Below, piece after piece: positions 55,474 to 63,977 of a stretch of DNA of 64,000 nucleotides (the stretch's first letter is position 1; every line of letters begins with the position of its first letter). The DNA lies in NCBI RefSeq assembly GCF_025377685.1, contig NZ_JACEHK010000001.1, positions 488,885 through 552,884 of the forward strand. The letters run 5' to 3'. Under the pieces are notes generated by a model. It was not told the origin of the DNA, made no database searches, and was given only the letters and a program-made list of their open reading frames with translations. The position numbers and the translations under genes were made by a program. Source of the DNA: Anaerobacillus sp. CMMVII (lineage in GTDB: Bacteria; Bacillota; Bacilli; Bacillales; Anaerobacillaceae).

Positions 55474-56078
55474 CGTCCTTTTTTAGCAAATAGACTAGGT
55501 CGGGCTGTGTAAAGATATTTCACAGAAAACCCAGTTAAAAAACCTTCTAAAATGGCAAGTGGTAAATAAGCAACTAACAATAAATTAACCACTGAAAATG
55601 TCCCTTCTCCGTAACGTTGATCTGAGAAAAGTAGTAAGAACATTAGTAAAATGACCCCACCACAAATTGCCAAAAAACCAGCAAAAAATCCTTTTAGAAA
55701 AGGCGATATTTTATGAAAGAAAGTAGAAAGTCCATAGACTGCTAAAGCAGGAATTGACATGAGTAAAGTATTAGCTCCTAATGTACTTAAGCCACCATGC
55801 TGAAATAAGGTTGCTTGGAGTACAAGCCCAATGAATATCCCTAAAGGAGCTCTACGACCAAGGACTAAACCTAGGAAACCACCTAAGAGTGGGTGGACTG
55901 AGGCAGGTCCAATTGGGATGTTAATAAGTGAGGATACAAAGAACGCTCCTGTGAGTAAGCTGATTTTTGGCACTTCCTCTTCTTTTATTCCTTTAATTGA
56001 ATAGGCGACTAACCCAATAGCTGCAGCTGATGTCGCAACTGCCATAGAAACATTAAGCACCCCATCTGCAATATGCAT
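55470..56078 (-). CDS. cbiM: Cobalt/nickel ECF importer S-component, CbiM
   Basis: The 202-aa protein begins MHIADGVLNVSM, the CbiM/NikM N-terminus whose Met1, His2 and a further conserved His (SVHPLLGGFLG) bind the metal. About six helices. I chose ATG 56078 (GGAAGGAGTGGGAGAATT upstream) because metal binding needs the free N-terminus; the longer frame to 56303 has no homology. No CbiN gene is visible. No cobalamin riboswitch fold was recognised in the 120 bp upstream. Confidence 0.88.
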   Translation of the reverse strand: MHIADGVLNVSMAVATSAAAIGLVAYSIKGIKEEEVPKISLLTGAFFVSSLINIPIGPASVHPLLGGFLGLVLGRRAPLGIFIGLVLQATLFQHGGLSTLGANTLLMSIPALAVYGLSTFFHKISPFLKGFFAGFLAICGGVILLMFLLLFSDQRYGEGTFSVVNLLLVAYLPLAILEGFLTGFSVKYLYTARPSLFAKKGR

Positions 56079-56165
56079 AATTCTCCCACTCCTTCCCCTA
56101 CTATTTTTATGGTTCCTATTGAGGGAATATGCTTTAAGGTGTCTGACACCAAAAAAGAACAAAAA

Positions 56166-56197
56166 ACAAAAAAAGTCCACGCCAGGTGGACTTTTGC
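56166..56197 (-). terminator. Intrinsic terminator (minus strand)
   Basis: AAAAGTCCAC (56171-56180) pairs with GTGGACTTTT (56186-56195); on the minus strand it is followed by a long T-run. It ends the DUF4870 gene and separates it from cbiM. Confidence 0.75.
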
Positions 56198-56199
56198 AA

Positions 56200-56529
56200 C
56201 TAAAGGATTCTAAAGATAAATGGGAAACGGTAATATTCTCCGTCGTAGGCTTTAATGGCTGCAACAATTGTAAAAATAAACGCTGCAATACCAACAATAG
56301 CAAGTAAGAATGCTCCGATAATTACAATAATTAGAATGCCGCTAATAATAAAGTAAACTGTGTATGAGATCAAAAAGTTAAAATATTCTCTGCCGTGATG
56401 GTCAATGAAGTCTGACTCATCCTTTTTCAAGAGCCAAATGACAAGTGGACCAATGAACGTTGTAAAAAAACTAATAACATAAATCAACATGGCGAGGGTA
56501 CGATCATCTTTTTCAACCAAGGTATTCAC
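56200..56529 (-). CDS. DUF4870 family membrane protein
   Basis: The 109-aa protein shows the DUF4870 (Tic20-like) pattern: RTLAMLIYVISFFTTFIGPLVIWLLKKDES (key part FIGPLVIWLLKK), FIDHHGREYFNFLISYTVY and IVAAIKAYDGEYYRFPFIFRIL near the end. Three to four helices. Function unknown; small and widespread in Firmicutes. GGAGGTGAATACC precedes the TTG/ATG region; ATG 56529 taken as start. Monocistronic with its own terminator. Confidence 0.82.
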   Translation of the reverse strand: MNTLVEKDDRTLAMLIYVISFFTTFIGPLVIWLLKKDESDFIDHHGREYFNFLISYTVYFIISGILIIVIIGAFLLAIVGIAAFIFTIVAAIKAYDGEYYRFPFIFRIL

Positions 56530-56629
56530 CTCCTTTAGATATTATTTGATATAATAGAGAATACTTGAGTGAATTACCAAATGTTAATAACCTTCACTAT
56601 ACTATACGAAAAAATAAGGAATGAGTTTC

Positions 56630-58523
56630 ATGAGTATACTTTCTGTTGAAAATTTATATAAAACCTATGGTGACAAAACGCTTTTTGACCAGTTATCATT
56701 TACAATTCTGAAAAGGACCGCATTGGTCTAATCGGAGTTAATGGTACAGGTAAATCAACATTGTTAAAAATCATTGCTGGGCTCGAGTCAAAGGATAACG
56801 GCAAAATTATCCATGCAAATCAGTTTCATATTGAATATTTGCCTCAACAGCCAGAGTTAGACAATTCGTTAACTGTTCTTGAACAAATTTATTACGGAGA
56901 TTCGGCAATTATGCTTGCAATGCGAGAATATGAAAAGGCATTAGCGGAATTAGAAAAAAATCCAGCCGATGAAAAGCTACAGACACGCCTTTTTCAACGT
57001 CAACAAAAAATGGACGAGTTGGATGCATGGGAAGCAAATACGGTTGCAAAAACAGTCTTAACGAGGTTGGGGATTACTGATTTCACGAAAAATGTGAGTC
57101 TCTTATCAGGTGGGCAAAAAAAGCGGGTTGCGATTGCCAAAGCATTAATTCAGCGGGCAGATCTGTTGATTTTAGATGAGCCAACGAACCATCTCGACAA
57201 TGAAACGATTGAATGGTTGGAAGGTTTCTTGTCTCAATATAAAGGGGCATTGATGCTTGTTACCCATGATCGTTACTTTTTAAATCGTGTTACTAATCAG
57301 ATTTTTGAATTAGATGGTGGTCAGCTTTACACCTATGAAGGAAATTATGAGATATTTTAGAGAAAAAAGCCGAACGTGAATTAGTAGCGGAACAAAACGA
57401 AGATAAACGTCAAAATATTTTACGTCGTGAATTAGCTTGGCTACGTCGTGGCGCCAAGGCTAGGACAACTAAGCAAAAAGCGCGTATTCAGCGTGTCGAA
57501 GAAATTCAAAATCAAAAAGCTCCAACTACACATCAAAATGTAGAATTTTCGATCGGTTCCCAACGCTTGGGGGATAAAGTGATTGAGGTTGAGCGAATCT
57601 CAAAAACCTTGGGTGGATTAAAATTGTTTCAAGACTTTAGCTATCTAGTCGTTCCAGGGGAGCGACTTGGAATTATCGGACCAAATGGAAGTGGAAAGAC
57701 GACACTCTTAAATATTTTAGCAGGCCGGATGAAAGTTGATAGCGGGGTAATTGAAGTCGGTGAGACTGTAAAAGTTGGCTATTACACACAGGGTGATGAG
57801 GAGATGAATGGCGATTTAAGGGTTGTCGAATTCATCAAAGAAGTAGCTGAAGTTGTTCATACGACGGGAGGACAAACGATTACTGCCGAGCAAATGCTCG
57901 AACGCTTTTTATTCTCACGGCCGATGCAATGGACATATATCCGTAGACTTTCAGGTGGGGAGCGACGTCGTCTATACTTATTAAAAATATTGATGTCAGA
58001 GCCTAACGTCTTATTTTTAGATGAACCTACCAACGATTTAGATATTCAAACATTAAGTATTTTAGAAGACTATTTAGATCAATTTCCAGGTGTAGTTATT
58101 ACTGTATCACATGATCGCTATTTTTTAGATCGAGTCGTCGATCGTCTCCTTGTTTTTCAGGATGGTAAAATTAGTCGCTTTCAAGGAAGTTATTCTGATT
58201 TTATGGAAGAAGAAAAAGAGAAGCGTGAGTTAGAAGCAAGTATTAACGTACCTGCAGCAAAACAGGAGCAACAGCCCCGTAAAGAAAAAAAGAAAAAGTT
58301 ATCTTATAAAGAACAGCAGGAATGGAACCAAATTGAAGACAGGATTGCAGCTCTTGAGGAAAAGAAGGAATTGCTTGAGACCGAAATTGTAGCTGCAGGA
58401 AGCGATATTGGTAAAATTAATGAATTGTTTGCTAAGCAAAAGCAGGTAGAAGCGGACCTTGAAGCAGCGATGGAACGCTGGGAAGAGCTATCTTTATTAA
58501 TTGAGGAAATTGAGAACAACTAA
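56630..58523 (+). pseudogene. ABC-F ribosome-associated ATPase (YfmR/Uup-like), two frameshifts
   Basis: ATG 56630 opens MSILSVENLYKTYGDKTLF, then the frame shifts near 56705-56715 into EKDRIGLIGVNGTGKST (Walker A1). It reads on to 57360, shifts again in a TTTT run at 57356-57360 and continues to 58523. Adding two bases gives 632 codons. It has two ABC domains (signatures LLSGGQKKRV and LSGGERRRL; Walker A2 GPNGSGKTT; Walker B LILDEPTNHLD and LFLDEPTNDLD), a charged P-site-tRNA-interaction linker (KAERELVAEQNEDKRQ...) and a C-terminal coiled coil. That domain set and length match B. subtilis YfmR/E. coli Uup, which help stalled ribosomes. Confidence 0.85.
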
Positions 58524-58652
58524 TAATTGGGGATCTAACTTTTGTTAGGTCCTTTGCTATTGGAAAGAACCACTTCTAGATTTTAGCAGGCAATTGTTTT
58601 ACACTTATATGGGAAGTGGTCTAATTAGGCCAATTGGTAAGGAGTGGAGTTA

Positions 58653-59387
58653 TTGAAACAATACCTAACGATAAAAGATATGGAGAGAATATGCCAAGAG
58701 ATTAACAAGAAGCATATTCCTGATGATAGTAGATTTATGCAAGCAATCGATGATCAGTATGATGAATATGGTGATGCAGATCTTGATTTGTTTGTTACTA
58801 CGGCATTTAAGCGAATGTTAGCAGTATTAGATCACGAGATTACGATAATTGAAACAAAGGTAGGGATTGAGTCGAGTTGCCAATCAGGTTGTGCCCACTG
58901 TTGTTATTTTCCAGTAATTCTAACAAGAATGGAAGCTAAACTGATTGCCGAGTATATAGAACATTTACCTAAAGAAGAGCACGCGAAGGTACTAGAGCAT
59001 TTAGGAAATTATTACGCAAATGCAGATTTACAAGTGGTAGACGAACTCGACTTTCAAGCAGATCCTTATTACAAAGAAAAATATATAACTAAGCATATCC
59101 CATGCCCATTACTAGATCAAACAACGAATTCGTGTTTGGCCTATGAAGTACGGCCGGTGGCTTGTCGTACCCATTTCAATTATTGTCATCCTCAAGTTTG
59201 TGCTGATCAGCCAATCCCGGATGAAGTGTTTAGTTATGAATTTTTATATGAATATTATATGTATGCGTTAGTGAACACCATCCAAGAGGCTGTTTTAGAA
59301 GAGGGACACGCTTCTATTAAGCTACCAGGTGATGTTTATGAAGCCGATTATTTGATTAAACTATTAAAAAAAGGATTGATACGGTAA
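58653..59387 (+). CDS. YkgJ-type cysteine-cluster protein
   Basis: The 244-aa protein has the YkgJ cysteine patterns: SSCQSGCAHCCYFPV (C-x3-C-x2-CC) near residue 73 and a second cluster CPLLDQTTNSCLAYEVRPVACRTH near 150-175. Such clusters coordinate zinc or an Fe-S centre; the biochemical role of the family is not known. TTG 58653 follows AAGGAGTGGAG; GTG 58644 is an alternative. A 39-codon membrane ORF and a SEC-C gene follow in the same direction. Confidence 0.8.
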   Translation: MKQYLTIKDMERICQEINKKHIPDDSRFMQAIDDQYDEYGDADLDLFVTTAFKRMLAVLDHEITIIETKVGIESSCQSGCAHCCYFPVILTRMEAKLIAEYIEHLPKEEHAKVLEHLGNYYANADLQVVDELDFQADPYYKEKYITKHIPCPLLDQTTNSCLAYEVRPVACRTHFNYCHPQVCADQPIPDEVFSYEFLYEYYMYALVNTIQEAVLEEGHASIKLPGDVYEADYLIKLLKKGLIR

Positions 59388-59410
59388 CTTAGGAGAGGGA
59401 GGCTAGTAAC

Positions 59411-59530
59411 GTGACAATTGATATCGTAATTGCTATATTGGCTATTTTTATTTTTCGTGAGCTTGTAAAAACCAAAGGTGAACTAAAGGAAATCAAGGAA
59501 TACGTCAAGAAAATTTCCGAAAAGGAATAA
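59411..59530 (+). CDS. Small single-helix membrane protein (39 aa)
   Basis: GTG at 59411 follows GGAGAGGGAGG. The product has one N-terminal hydrophobic helix (TIDIVIAILAIFIF) and a charged Lys/Glu helix (KTKGELKEIKEYVKKISEKE). It is close to both neighbours (23 and 14 bp) and so is probably translated from the same mRNA. Unknown function. Confidence 0.6.
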   Translation: MTIDIVIAILAIFIFRELVKTKGELKEIKEYVKKISEKE

Positions 59531-59544
59531 TGGAGTGAAGCGTT

Positions 59545-60807
59545 ATGAAGAGAAATGAAACGTGTCTATGTGGCAGTGGGAAAAAGTACAAGCATTGCTG
59601 TGCAGCTGCGAAACCAGCAGAAATTCACCAATTAGTAGAAGGGGATTTCTTCGAGTTGCAACAGGACATTTATGATTTTTCAACTAATAACTATGAGGAA
59701 GAGATCAACGGATGTATTAATGATGTCTTTGGTGAAGTGTTCATTGAAGATGAGGAACAATTTGAACGAGCTGGGTTCCTCTTGGTGCTGTGGGTAATCT
59801 TTTCTCTACCGATCGCAGAAAACGGACAAACAATACTAGAAACATATATTAAAAAGCGTAGTAAACGCATTAAACGGCCGGCACTGAAAGAAGCAATAAT
59901 TAATTGGCAAAGTGCGGTGCCATCCATCTATAAAGTAATCAAGGATGAACAAGATGTGATTGAAGTAGTCGATATTTTCACAAATGAGGCTAAGCACATT
60001 CAGGTGGGAGGCCTAAGTGACGAAAACAGAACTCTTTCAATAGAGGGTAGCTACGTAATGGGTACTGTCATTGAATATCGGAATCGTGCTTTCTTCTTTG
60101 CAACTTTTTACCCAATCAATAATCCTGTTATCATTGAAGAGGTAAAAGGACTTTATAACCTCCATGCAAGTGAATTCACACCGCAAAAATTCCTGGATGA
60201 ATTTTATCCTGAGGTGGTGGAGTTAGTTTTTGGGACGCCATTCAGTTTAGAAGACATTCCCTGGGATACCGATCAGCAAAAGCAGGTCATTGAACTGGTA
60301 AGAGCAAAGCTTAACTATCCTAAGGATGTTCTAAAGCCGATTGAAGGGATTGCTGTTACTTTATGGAAAATCTATTGTGAAAAAACCGGGGCAAATATTC
60401 GTAGTATTTCAAACTATGCTGCTGCGCTTCATTATCATGCTAGCTTCTTTTCATTGTTTTTCGGTGAGGATGAAATTTCTAAAGATGAATTAACGAAGCT
60501 GTATAATGTGAAGAGGCGTGCACTTACTGACACCATCAACAAGTTAGACGAAATATTAGAAGATGATATTGATCAGATGATTGATGAAATGACGTTTGGA
60601 TTTGAAGACGATGAGTTTGATGATGAAGACGATGATGACTTTGTTTTTGGTTTTGGCGATGACTTTGATGAAGACGATGAGGATGAATTTGACGACGACG
60701 ACTTTGAAGTAGATTTTGATAGCCTTTTTCTTGAGGAAACAACATCGAAACCAATCATTGATGAACTAGCGAAAAAACGTGCTGAGAAACAGAAACTAAA
60801 AAAATAA
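59545..60807 (+). CDS. SEC-C motif protein with acidic C-terminus
   Basis: The 420-aa protein starts with a SEC-C zinc motif (ETCLCGSGKKYKHCC, residues 5-19), as found at the SecA C-terminus and in many uncharacterised proteins. The middle part (about 40-320) is mixed alpha/beta and unrecognised. Residues ~348-405 are a run of Asp/Glu with Phe (FEDDEFDDEDDDDFVFGFGD and similar), then a basic end (KKRAEKQKLKK). The acidic tract could mimic nucleic acid or act in protein contacts. TGGAGTGAAGCGTT precedes the ATG. A strong bidirectional terminator follows. Confidence 0.75.
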   Translation: MKRNETCLCGSGKKYKHCCAAAKPAEIHQLVEGDFFELQQDIYDFSTNNYEEEINGCINDVFGEVFIEDEEQFERAGFLLVLWVIFSLPIAENGQTILETYIKKRSKRIKRPALKEAIINWQSAVPSIYKVIKDEQDVIEVVDIFTNEAKHIQVGGLSDENRTLSIEGSYVMGTVIEYRNRAFFFATFYPINNPVIIEEVKGLYNLHASEFTPQKFLDEFYPEVVELVFGTPFSLEDIPWDTDQQKQVIELVRAKLNYPKDVLKPIEGIAVTLWKIYCEKTGANIRSISNYAAALHYHASFFSLFFGEDEISKDELTKLYNVKRRALTDTINKLDEILEDDIDQMIDEMTFGFEDDEFDDEDDDDFVFGFGDDFDEDDEDEFDDDDFEVDFDSLFLEETTSKPIIDELAKKRAEKQKLKK

Positions 60808-60848
60808 GAATAGGCTGTCGCAGTGTAAGCGACAGCCTATTCTTATTT
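60804..60848. terminator. Strong bidirectional terminator
   Basis: AAGAATAGGCTGTCGC (60806-60821) and GCGACAGCCTATTCTT (60829-60844) form a perfect 16-bp stem, with A- and T-rich flanks for both directions. It serves the SEC-C and ZagA-like genes. Confidence 0.85.
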
Positions 60849-60874
60849 TGTTATGGAAACTAGTAAGCACCTTT

Positions 60875-62065
60875 TTATAACTCCATAAACTCTGGTAGGG
60901 GATCATGAAACTTACTCCACTCACCATCCATTTCTTCATCGGTTAATAAACAGGCATTTAATTTGCTAACGATGTCTTCCTTATTAAAGCGTATCCCGAT
61001 CAATACTAACTCTGTAATTCGGTCACCGTACTTAGGATCCCACAATTCTTTTAATTCTGGCTCTTCTTGTAAAGTAGCTTCTTGTTCTTCCGTTGGCAGA
61101 GAAGCAACCCAGTACCCAGCAGGTTCGAAGGATACTGAGGGACCTGCTTGACTCATTAAGGCAATGATGTTGTTTCTAGTTGCTAACCAAATTAACCCCT
61201 TAGCACGGACAATCTCCTTTGGCCACTGTTCAATCCATTGGAGGAGGCGCTCAGGGTGAAATGGTTTGCGTGCTCGGTACACAAAAGAAGAGATCCCGTA
61301 TTCTTCAGTTTCAGGAACATGTTCATGCTGTAATTCTTGTAACCAACCAGCAGATTGACTTGCTTCCTCTAGATTAAATAAACCAGTATTTAAAATATCA
61401 TTGGCATAAACTTGAGCATGGGAAGAGCGGATAAATTTTGCTCTCGGCTGTAATTTTCGTAGGATCCCTTCTAACACATCCAAGTTCTCCTTACTTACCA
61501 AATCACATTTGTTAATGATTAACACATCGCAAAATTCAATCTGATCAATCAGTAGATCAACAATCTCACGTTCATCTTCCTCATTAGCGGCTTGCTTACG
61601 GTCCATTAGTGTTTCTCCTGATGAGAAGTCATGCCAAAAACGATTGGCGTCAACAACAGTAACCATCGTATCTAAACGACAATAGTCGGTAAGATCAATT
61701 CCACTTTCTTCATCAACATATGAGAAGGTTTGTGCGATGGGCAAGGGTTCACCTATGCCAGTTGATTCAATGAGAATGTAATCGTATTTGTGTTCGTCAG
61801 CTAGTCGTTTCACTTCGACTAACAGATCTTCTCGGAGCGTACAACAAATGCAACCATTAGACATTTCGACGAGTTTTTCATCAATACGGGAAATAGCAGA
61901 GCCTTCTTTAATAAGATTAGAATCTATATTTACTTCGCTCAAATCGTTAACAATAACTGCAACCTTTAGACCTTCGCGGTTATTTAAAACGTTATTTAAA
62001 ATTGTTGTTTTACCTGAGCCAAGATAGCCAGTTAAAACTGTGACTGGAATCCGATGATCTGTCAT
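60875..62065 (-). CDS. zagA: COG0523 metallochaperone GTPase, YciC/ZagA-like
   Basis: The 396-aa protein has Walker A TGYLGSGKTT, the zinc-binding CICCTLREDL (C-x-C-C), VIVNDLSEVNID, GTPase INKCDL and a C-terminal CobW_C domain (FVYRARKPFHPERLLQWIE in part). Length equals B. subtilis YciC (ZagA), a Zur-regulated zinc-dependent GTPase that helps folate synthesis under zinc starvation. A Zur box sits just downstream of the predicted -10. Symbol by similarity and regulation. Confidence 0.85.
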   Translation of the reverse strand: MTDHRIPVTVLTGYLGSGKTTILNNVLNNREGLKVAVIVNDLSEVNIDSNLIKEGSAISRIDEKLVEMSNGCICCTLREDLLVEVKRLADEHKYDYILIESTGIGEPLPIAQTFSYVDEESGIDLTDYCRLDTMVTVVDANRFWHDFSSGETLMDRKQAANEEDEREIVDLLIDQIEFCDVLIINKCDLVSKENLDVLEGILRKLQPRAKFIRSSHAQVYANDILNTGLFNLEEASQSAGWLQELQHEHVPETEEYGISSFVYRARKPFHPERLLQWIEQWPKEIVRAKGLIWLATRNNIIALMSQAGPSVSFEPAGYWVASLPTEEQEATLQEEPELKELWDPKYGDRITELVLIGIRFNKEDIVSKLNACLLTDEEMDGEWSKFHDPLPEFMEL

Positions 62066-62088
62066 AGAGGATCAACTACTTTCTATCA

Positions 62089-62109
62089 AAATCGTAATTA
62101 TTACGTTTT
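62089..62109. promoter_or_regulatory. Zur box
   Basis: AAATCGTAAT-T-ATTACGTTTT: the core TCGTAATTATTACGT matches the B. subtilis Zur consensus (TCGTAATnATTACGA) at 14 of 15 positions. It overlaps the start of the zagA transcript (minus-strand -10 TAAAAT at 62112-62117, 17-bp spacer, -35 TTGATG at 62135-62140). Zinc-bound Zur would block this promoter. Confidence 0.82.
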
Positions 62110-62142
62110 ACATTTTACCATATAGTAAGTTTTTCATCAAAC

Positions 62143-62171
62143 TTGCATTTTTTCTATTTCGTTTGTATAGT
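62143..62171 (+). promoter_or_regulatory. Sigma-A promoter of the flavoprotein gene
   Basis: TTGCAT (62143-62148), 17-bp spacer, TATAGT (62166-62171), 45 bp upstream of the ATG at 62216. It starts 34 bp from the Zur box, so Zur might influence it only indirectly. Confidence 0.55.
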
Positions 62172-62215
62172 GTCTAAATAGTAATGATTTCGTTTTATAA
62201 AAGGAGATTATCAGC

Positions 62216-63364
62216 ATGAAAAAATGGCTCATCATCGGGGGCGGAATCCAAGGTTGTACAATGGCAAGCTATTTAAGAAAGAGATTAGGTATAAATGAAA
62301 CTGAGATGACAATTGTTGACTTAAAAGATAAGCCATTAATGAATTGGCGATTGTTCACAAAAAGAGTAGGAATGTCGTATTTACGATCACCATCGATCCA
62401 TCATTTAGATCCAAGCCCATTTGCACTTGAGAAATTTGCAAAACAAAATGGTTGTAAGGATCATCTGCACTTTCATGCACCATACGATCGTCCAGATTTA
62501 CAACTATTTAATCAACATTGTGATGAAATTTTCGAACAAATTGATATTGAAAAAAGTTGGGTTCAAGGTCGTGTTGTAGCGCTAACTAAATCTAATCATC
62601 ATTGGATTGTAACGTTAGCAGATGGTACTGACTTTCATGCGGAAAATGTTGTGATTGCGATTGGATTAAGTGAGCAGCTAAATTGGCCAGAGTGGGCAAA
62701 AGAAGGGAAAAAGTCCGGTGCGAATATTGCTCATGTATTTGATGATAAGGAACCAACAATTACTGATTCTGTTGTGATCGTAGGTGGAGGAATAAGCGCA
62801 GCTCATGCAGCGCTCCAATGGAGCAAACTACGACCAAATAAAGTGACCTTGCTACCCCGTCATCCTTTAACTGTTCATCAATTTGACTCTGATCCGGGTT
62901 GGTTAGGACCTAAGTATATGAACAAGTTTAGCAAAATTGGTTGTTATGAGGAGCGGAGAAAAGTTATTAAAACTGCCCGCCATCCAGGCTCTTTACCTTC
63001 AGAATTGAAAACTGAGATTGAAAGACACAGAAAACTAGGAACCTTACAAGTGAAAATAGATGAAGTAATTGAAATTCAACGGGATACGTTATTGTTGAAA
63101 TCAGGAGGGGACTTAACAACAAGTGGGATCTTATTAGCTACTGGTTTTGAACAAAAGCCGCCTGGTATGGATTGGTTACAAACGCTTATTCAAACCTATT
63201 GCTTACCATGTGCATCCTGCGGGTACCCTATTCCTAAGCCATCGTTAGAATGGGAGGAGGGACTTTATTTGCTGGGAGCTTTAGCAGAACTACAATTAGG
63301 GCCAGTTGCTAGAAATATTTCAGGAGCAAGAAGAGGGGCAGAACGAATTATCTCGTCGTTTTAA
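62216..63364 (+). CDS. FAD/NAD(P)-binding oxidoreductase
   Basis: The 382-aa protein has two dinucleotide-binding motifs (LIIGGGIQGC at the N-terminus and VVIVGGGISAAHAA near residue 186) and ILLATGFEQKPPG near the end of the Rossmann core. It also has a cysteine-rich patch CLPCASCGYP (C-x2-C-x2-C) near residue 335. Fold resembles flavoprotein monooxygenases and thioredoxin reductase-like enzymes. Substrate unknown. It is divergent from zagA with the Zur box between them, so a role in zinc starvation is plausible but not shown. AAAGGAGATTATCAGC precedes the ATG. Confidence 0.78.
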   Translation: MKKWLIIGGGIQGCTMASYLRKRLGINETEMTIVDLKDKPLMNWRLFTKRVGMSYLRSPSIHHLDPSPFALEKFAKQNGCKDHLHFHAPYDRPDLQLFNQHCDEIFEQIDIEKSWVQGRVVALTKSNHHWIVTLADGTDFHAENVVIAIGLSEQLNWPEWAKEGKKSGANIAHVFDDKEPTITDSVVIVGGGISAAHAALQWSKLRPNKVTLLPRHPLTVHQFDSDPGWLGPKYMNKFSKIGCYEERRKVIKTARHPGSLPSELKTEIERHRKLGTLQVKIDEVIEIQRDTLLLKSGGDLTTSGILLATGFEQKPPGMDWLQTLIQTYCLPCASCGYPIPKPSLEWEEGLYLLGALAELQLGPVARNISGARRGAERIISSF

Positions 63365-63380
63365 AAGGCTCTTTTCTAAA

Positions 63381-63571
63381 AGCTCTTTTCGTAAACATTG
63401 TCGCTTTTTAATGATAAATAATTAAAAAATTCCTTAGATGAAGATATCACTCAATAAATTGAGTAAGAAAAGAGCGCTACTTGCTAAATAAGTTGTGAAA
63501 TCTTAGTATTTTTGTGTGAAAATCTGGCTTTTGGGATTTTTACGAAAGCAACAAACTTTGCGAAAACAGCC
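63381..63571. repeat. MITE-like element with GGCTGTTTTCG-type inverted ends
   Basis: The left end 63381-63410 (AGCTCTTTTCGTAAACATTG...) and the reverse complement of the right end 63541-63571 (GGCTGTTTTCGCAAAGTTTG...) match at about 24 of 30 positions. The 190-bp element has no ORF. The right-end sequence is almost the same as the left end of the cloverleaf element at 29075. With the next item it fills the gap after 63364. Confidence 0.65.
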
Positions 63572-63579
63572 GTCTTAAA

Positions 63580-63704
63580 ACATTATTGCTTTTTAACCTA
63601 AATATATTGGAGAATTTTTAGATGGAGATTTCACCCAATAAGTTAATAGTATGTATGTTAAAAATCCATATTTTGTAATTTTATTTTTACGAAACAGCCT
63701 TTTA
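63580..63704. repeat. Degenerate second copy of the same element family
   Basis: It begins ACATTATTGCTTTTTAACC like an element interior edge and ends ACGAAACAGCCTTTT, whose reverse complement AAAAGGCTGTTTCGT is the family end. It also shares GATGGAGATTTCACCCAATAA-type sequence with GATGAAGATATCACTCAATAA of the preceding copy. Confidence 0.5.
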
Positions 63705-63768
63705 AAAATTAGTTCATAAAATGTGACTGTTTTCATAGCGGTATCTTTTGGAAGTAATGTATCTTAGT

Positions 63769-63880
63769 AAGAAAAGCGCAAGCGCCCTGATAAGCCCCGA
63801 CTAGCAAATGTTCTTCGAGAAAAAAAGTGTGCTCTTTCACTTTTATTCTCGAAGGTTATTTGACCGGTGAAGCTAGACAG
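63769..63880. repeat. Dispersed intergenic repeat, inverted copy
   Basis: It begins AAGAAAAGCGCAAGCGCCC and ends GAAGCTAGACAG: the reverse complement of the ends at 3109-3350. Inside are GCCCCGACTAG and TTCTCGAAGGTTATTTGACC. About 110 bp, shorter than the copy at 3109. Confidence 0.65.
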
Positions 63881-63920
63881 TTATTACATTGAAATTTTAT
63901 ACATTCTTATATAGTAAAAA

Positions 63921-63943
63921 AGGAGGCCTCTTTTGGCCTCCGC
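63921..63943. terminator. Short perfect hairpin
   Basis: GGAGGCC pairs with GGCCTCC over TCTTTT. An A-run lies on its left, so the terminator polarity is for the minus strand, where no gene is seen; for plus-strand RNA there is no T-run. Confidence 0.4.
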
Positions 63944-63977
63944 TATGAAAGAATTATAATGGAAAGAAGGAAAGCTA

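Noticed and set aside
56078-56165. Cobalamin or NiCo riboswitch upstream of cbiM
   Set aside because: The 88-bp leader is too short and no conserved B12-box or four-way NiCo core was recognised.
60536-60758. Minus-strand Ser/His-rich ORFs opposite the acidic tail
   Set aside because: Antisense of an Asp/Glu codon run; no RBS.
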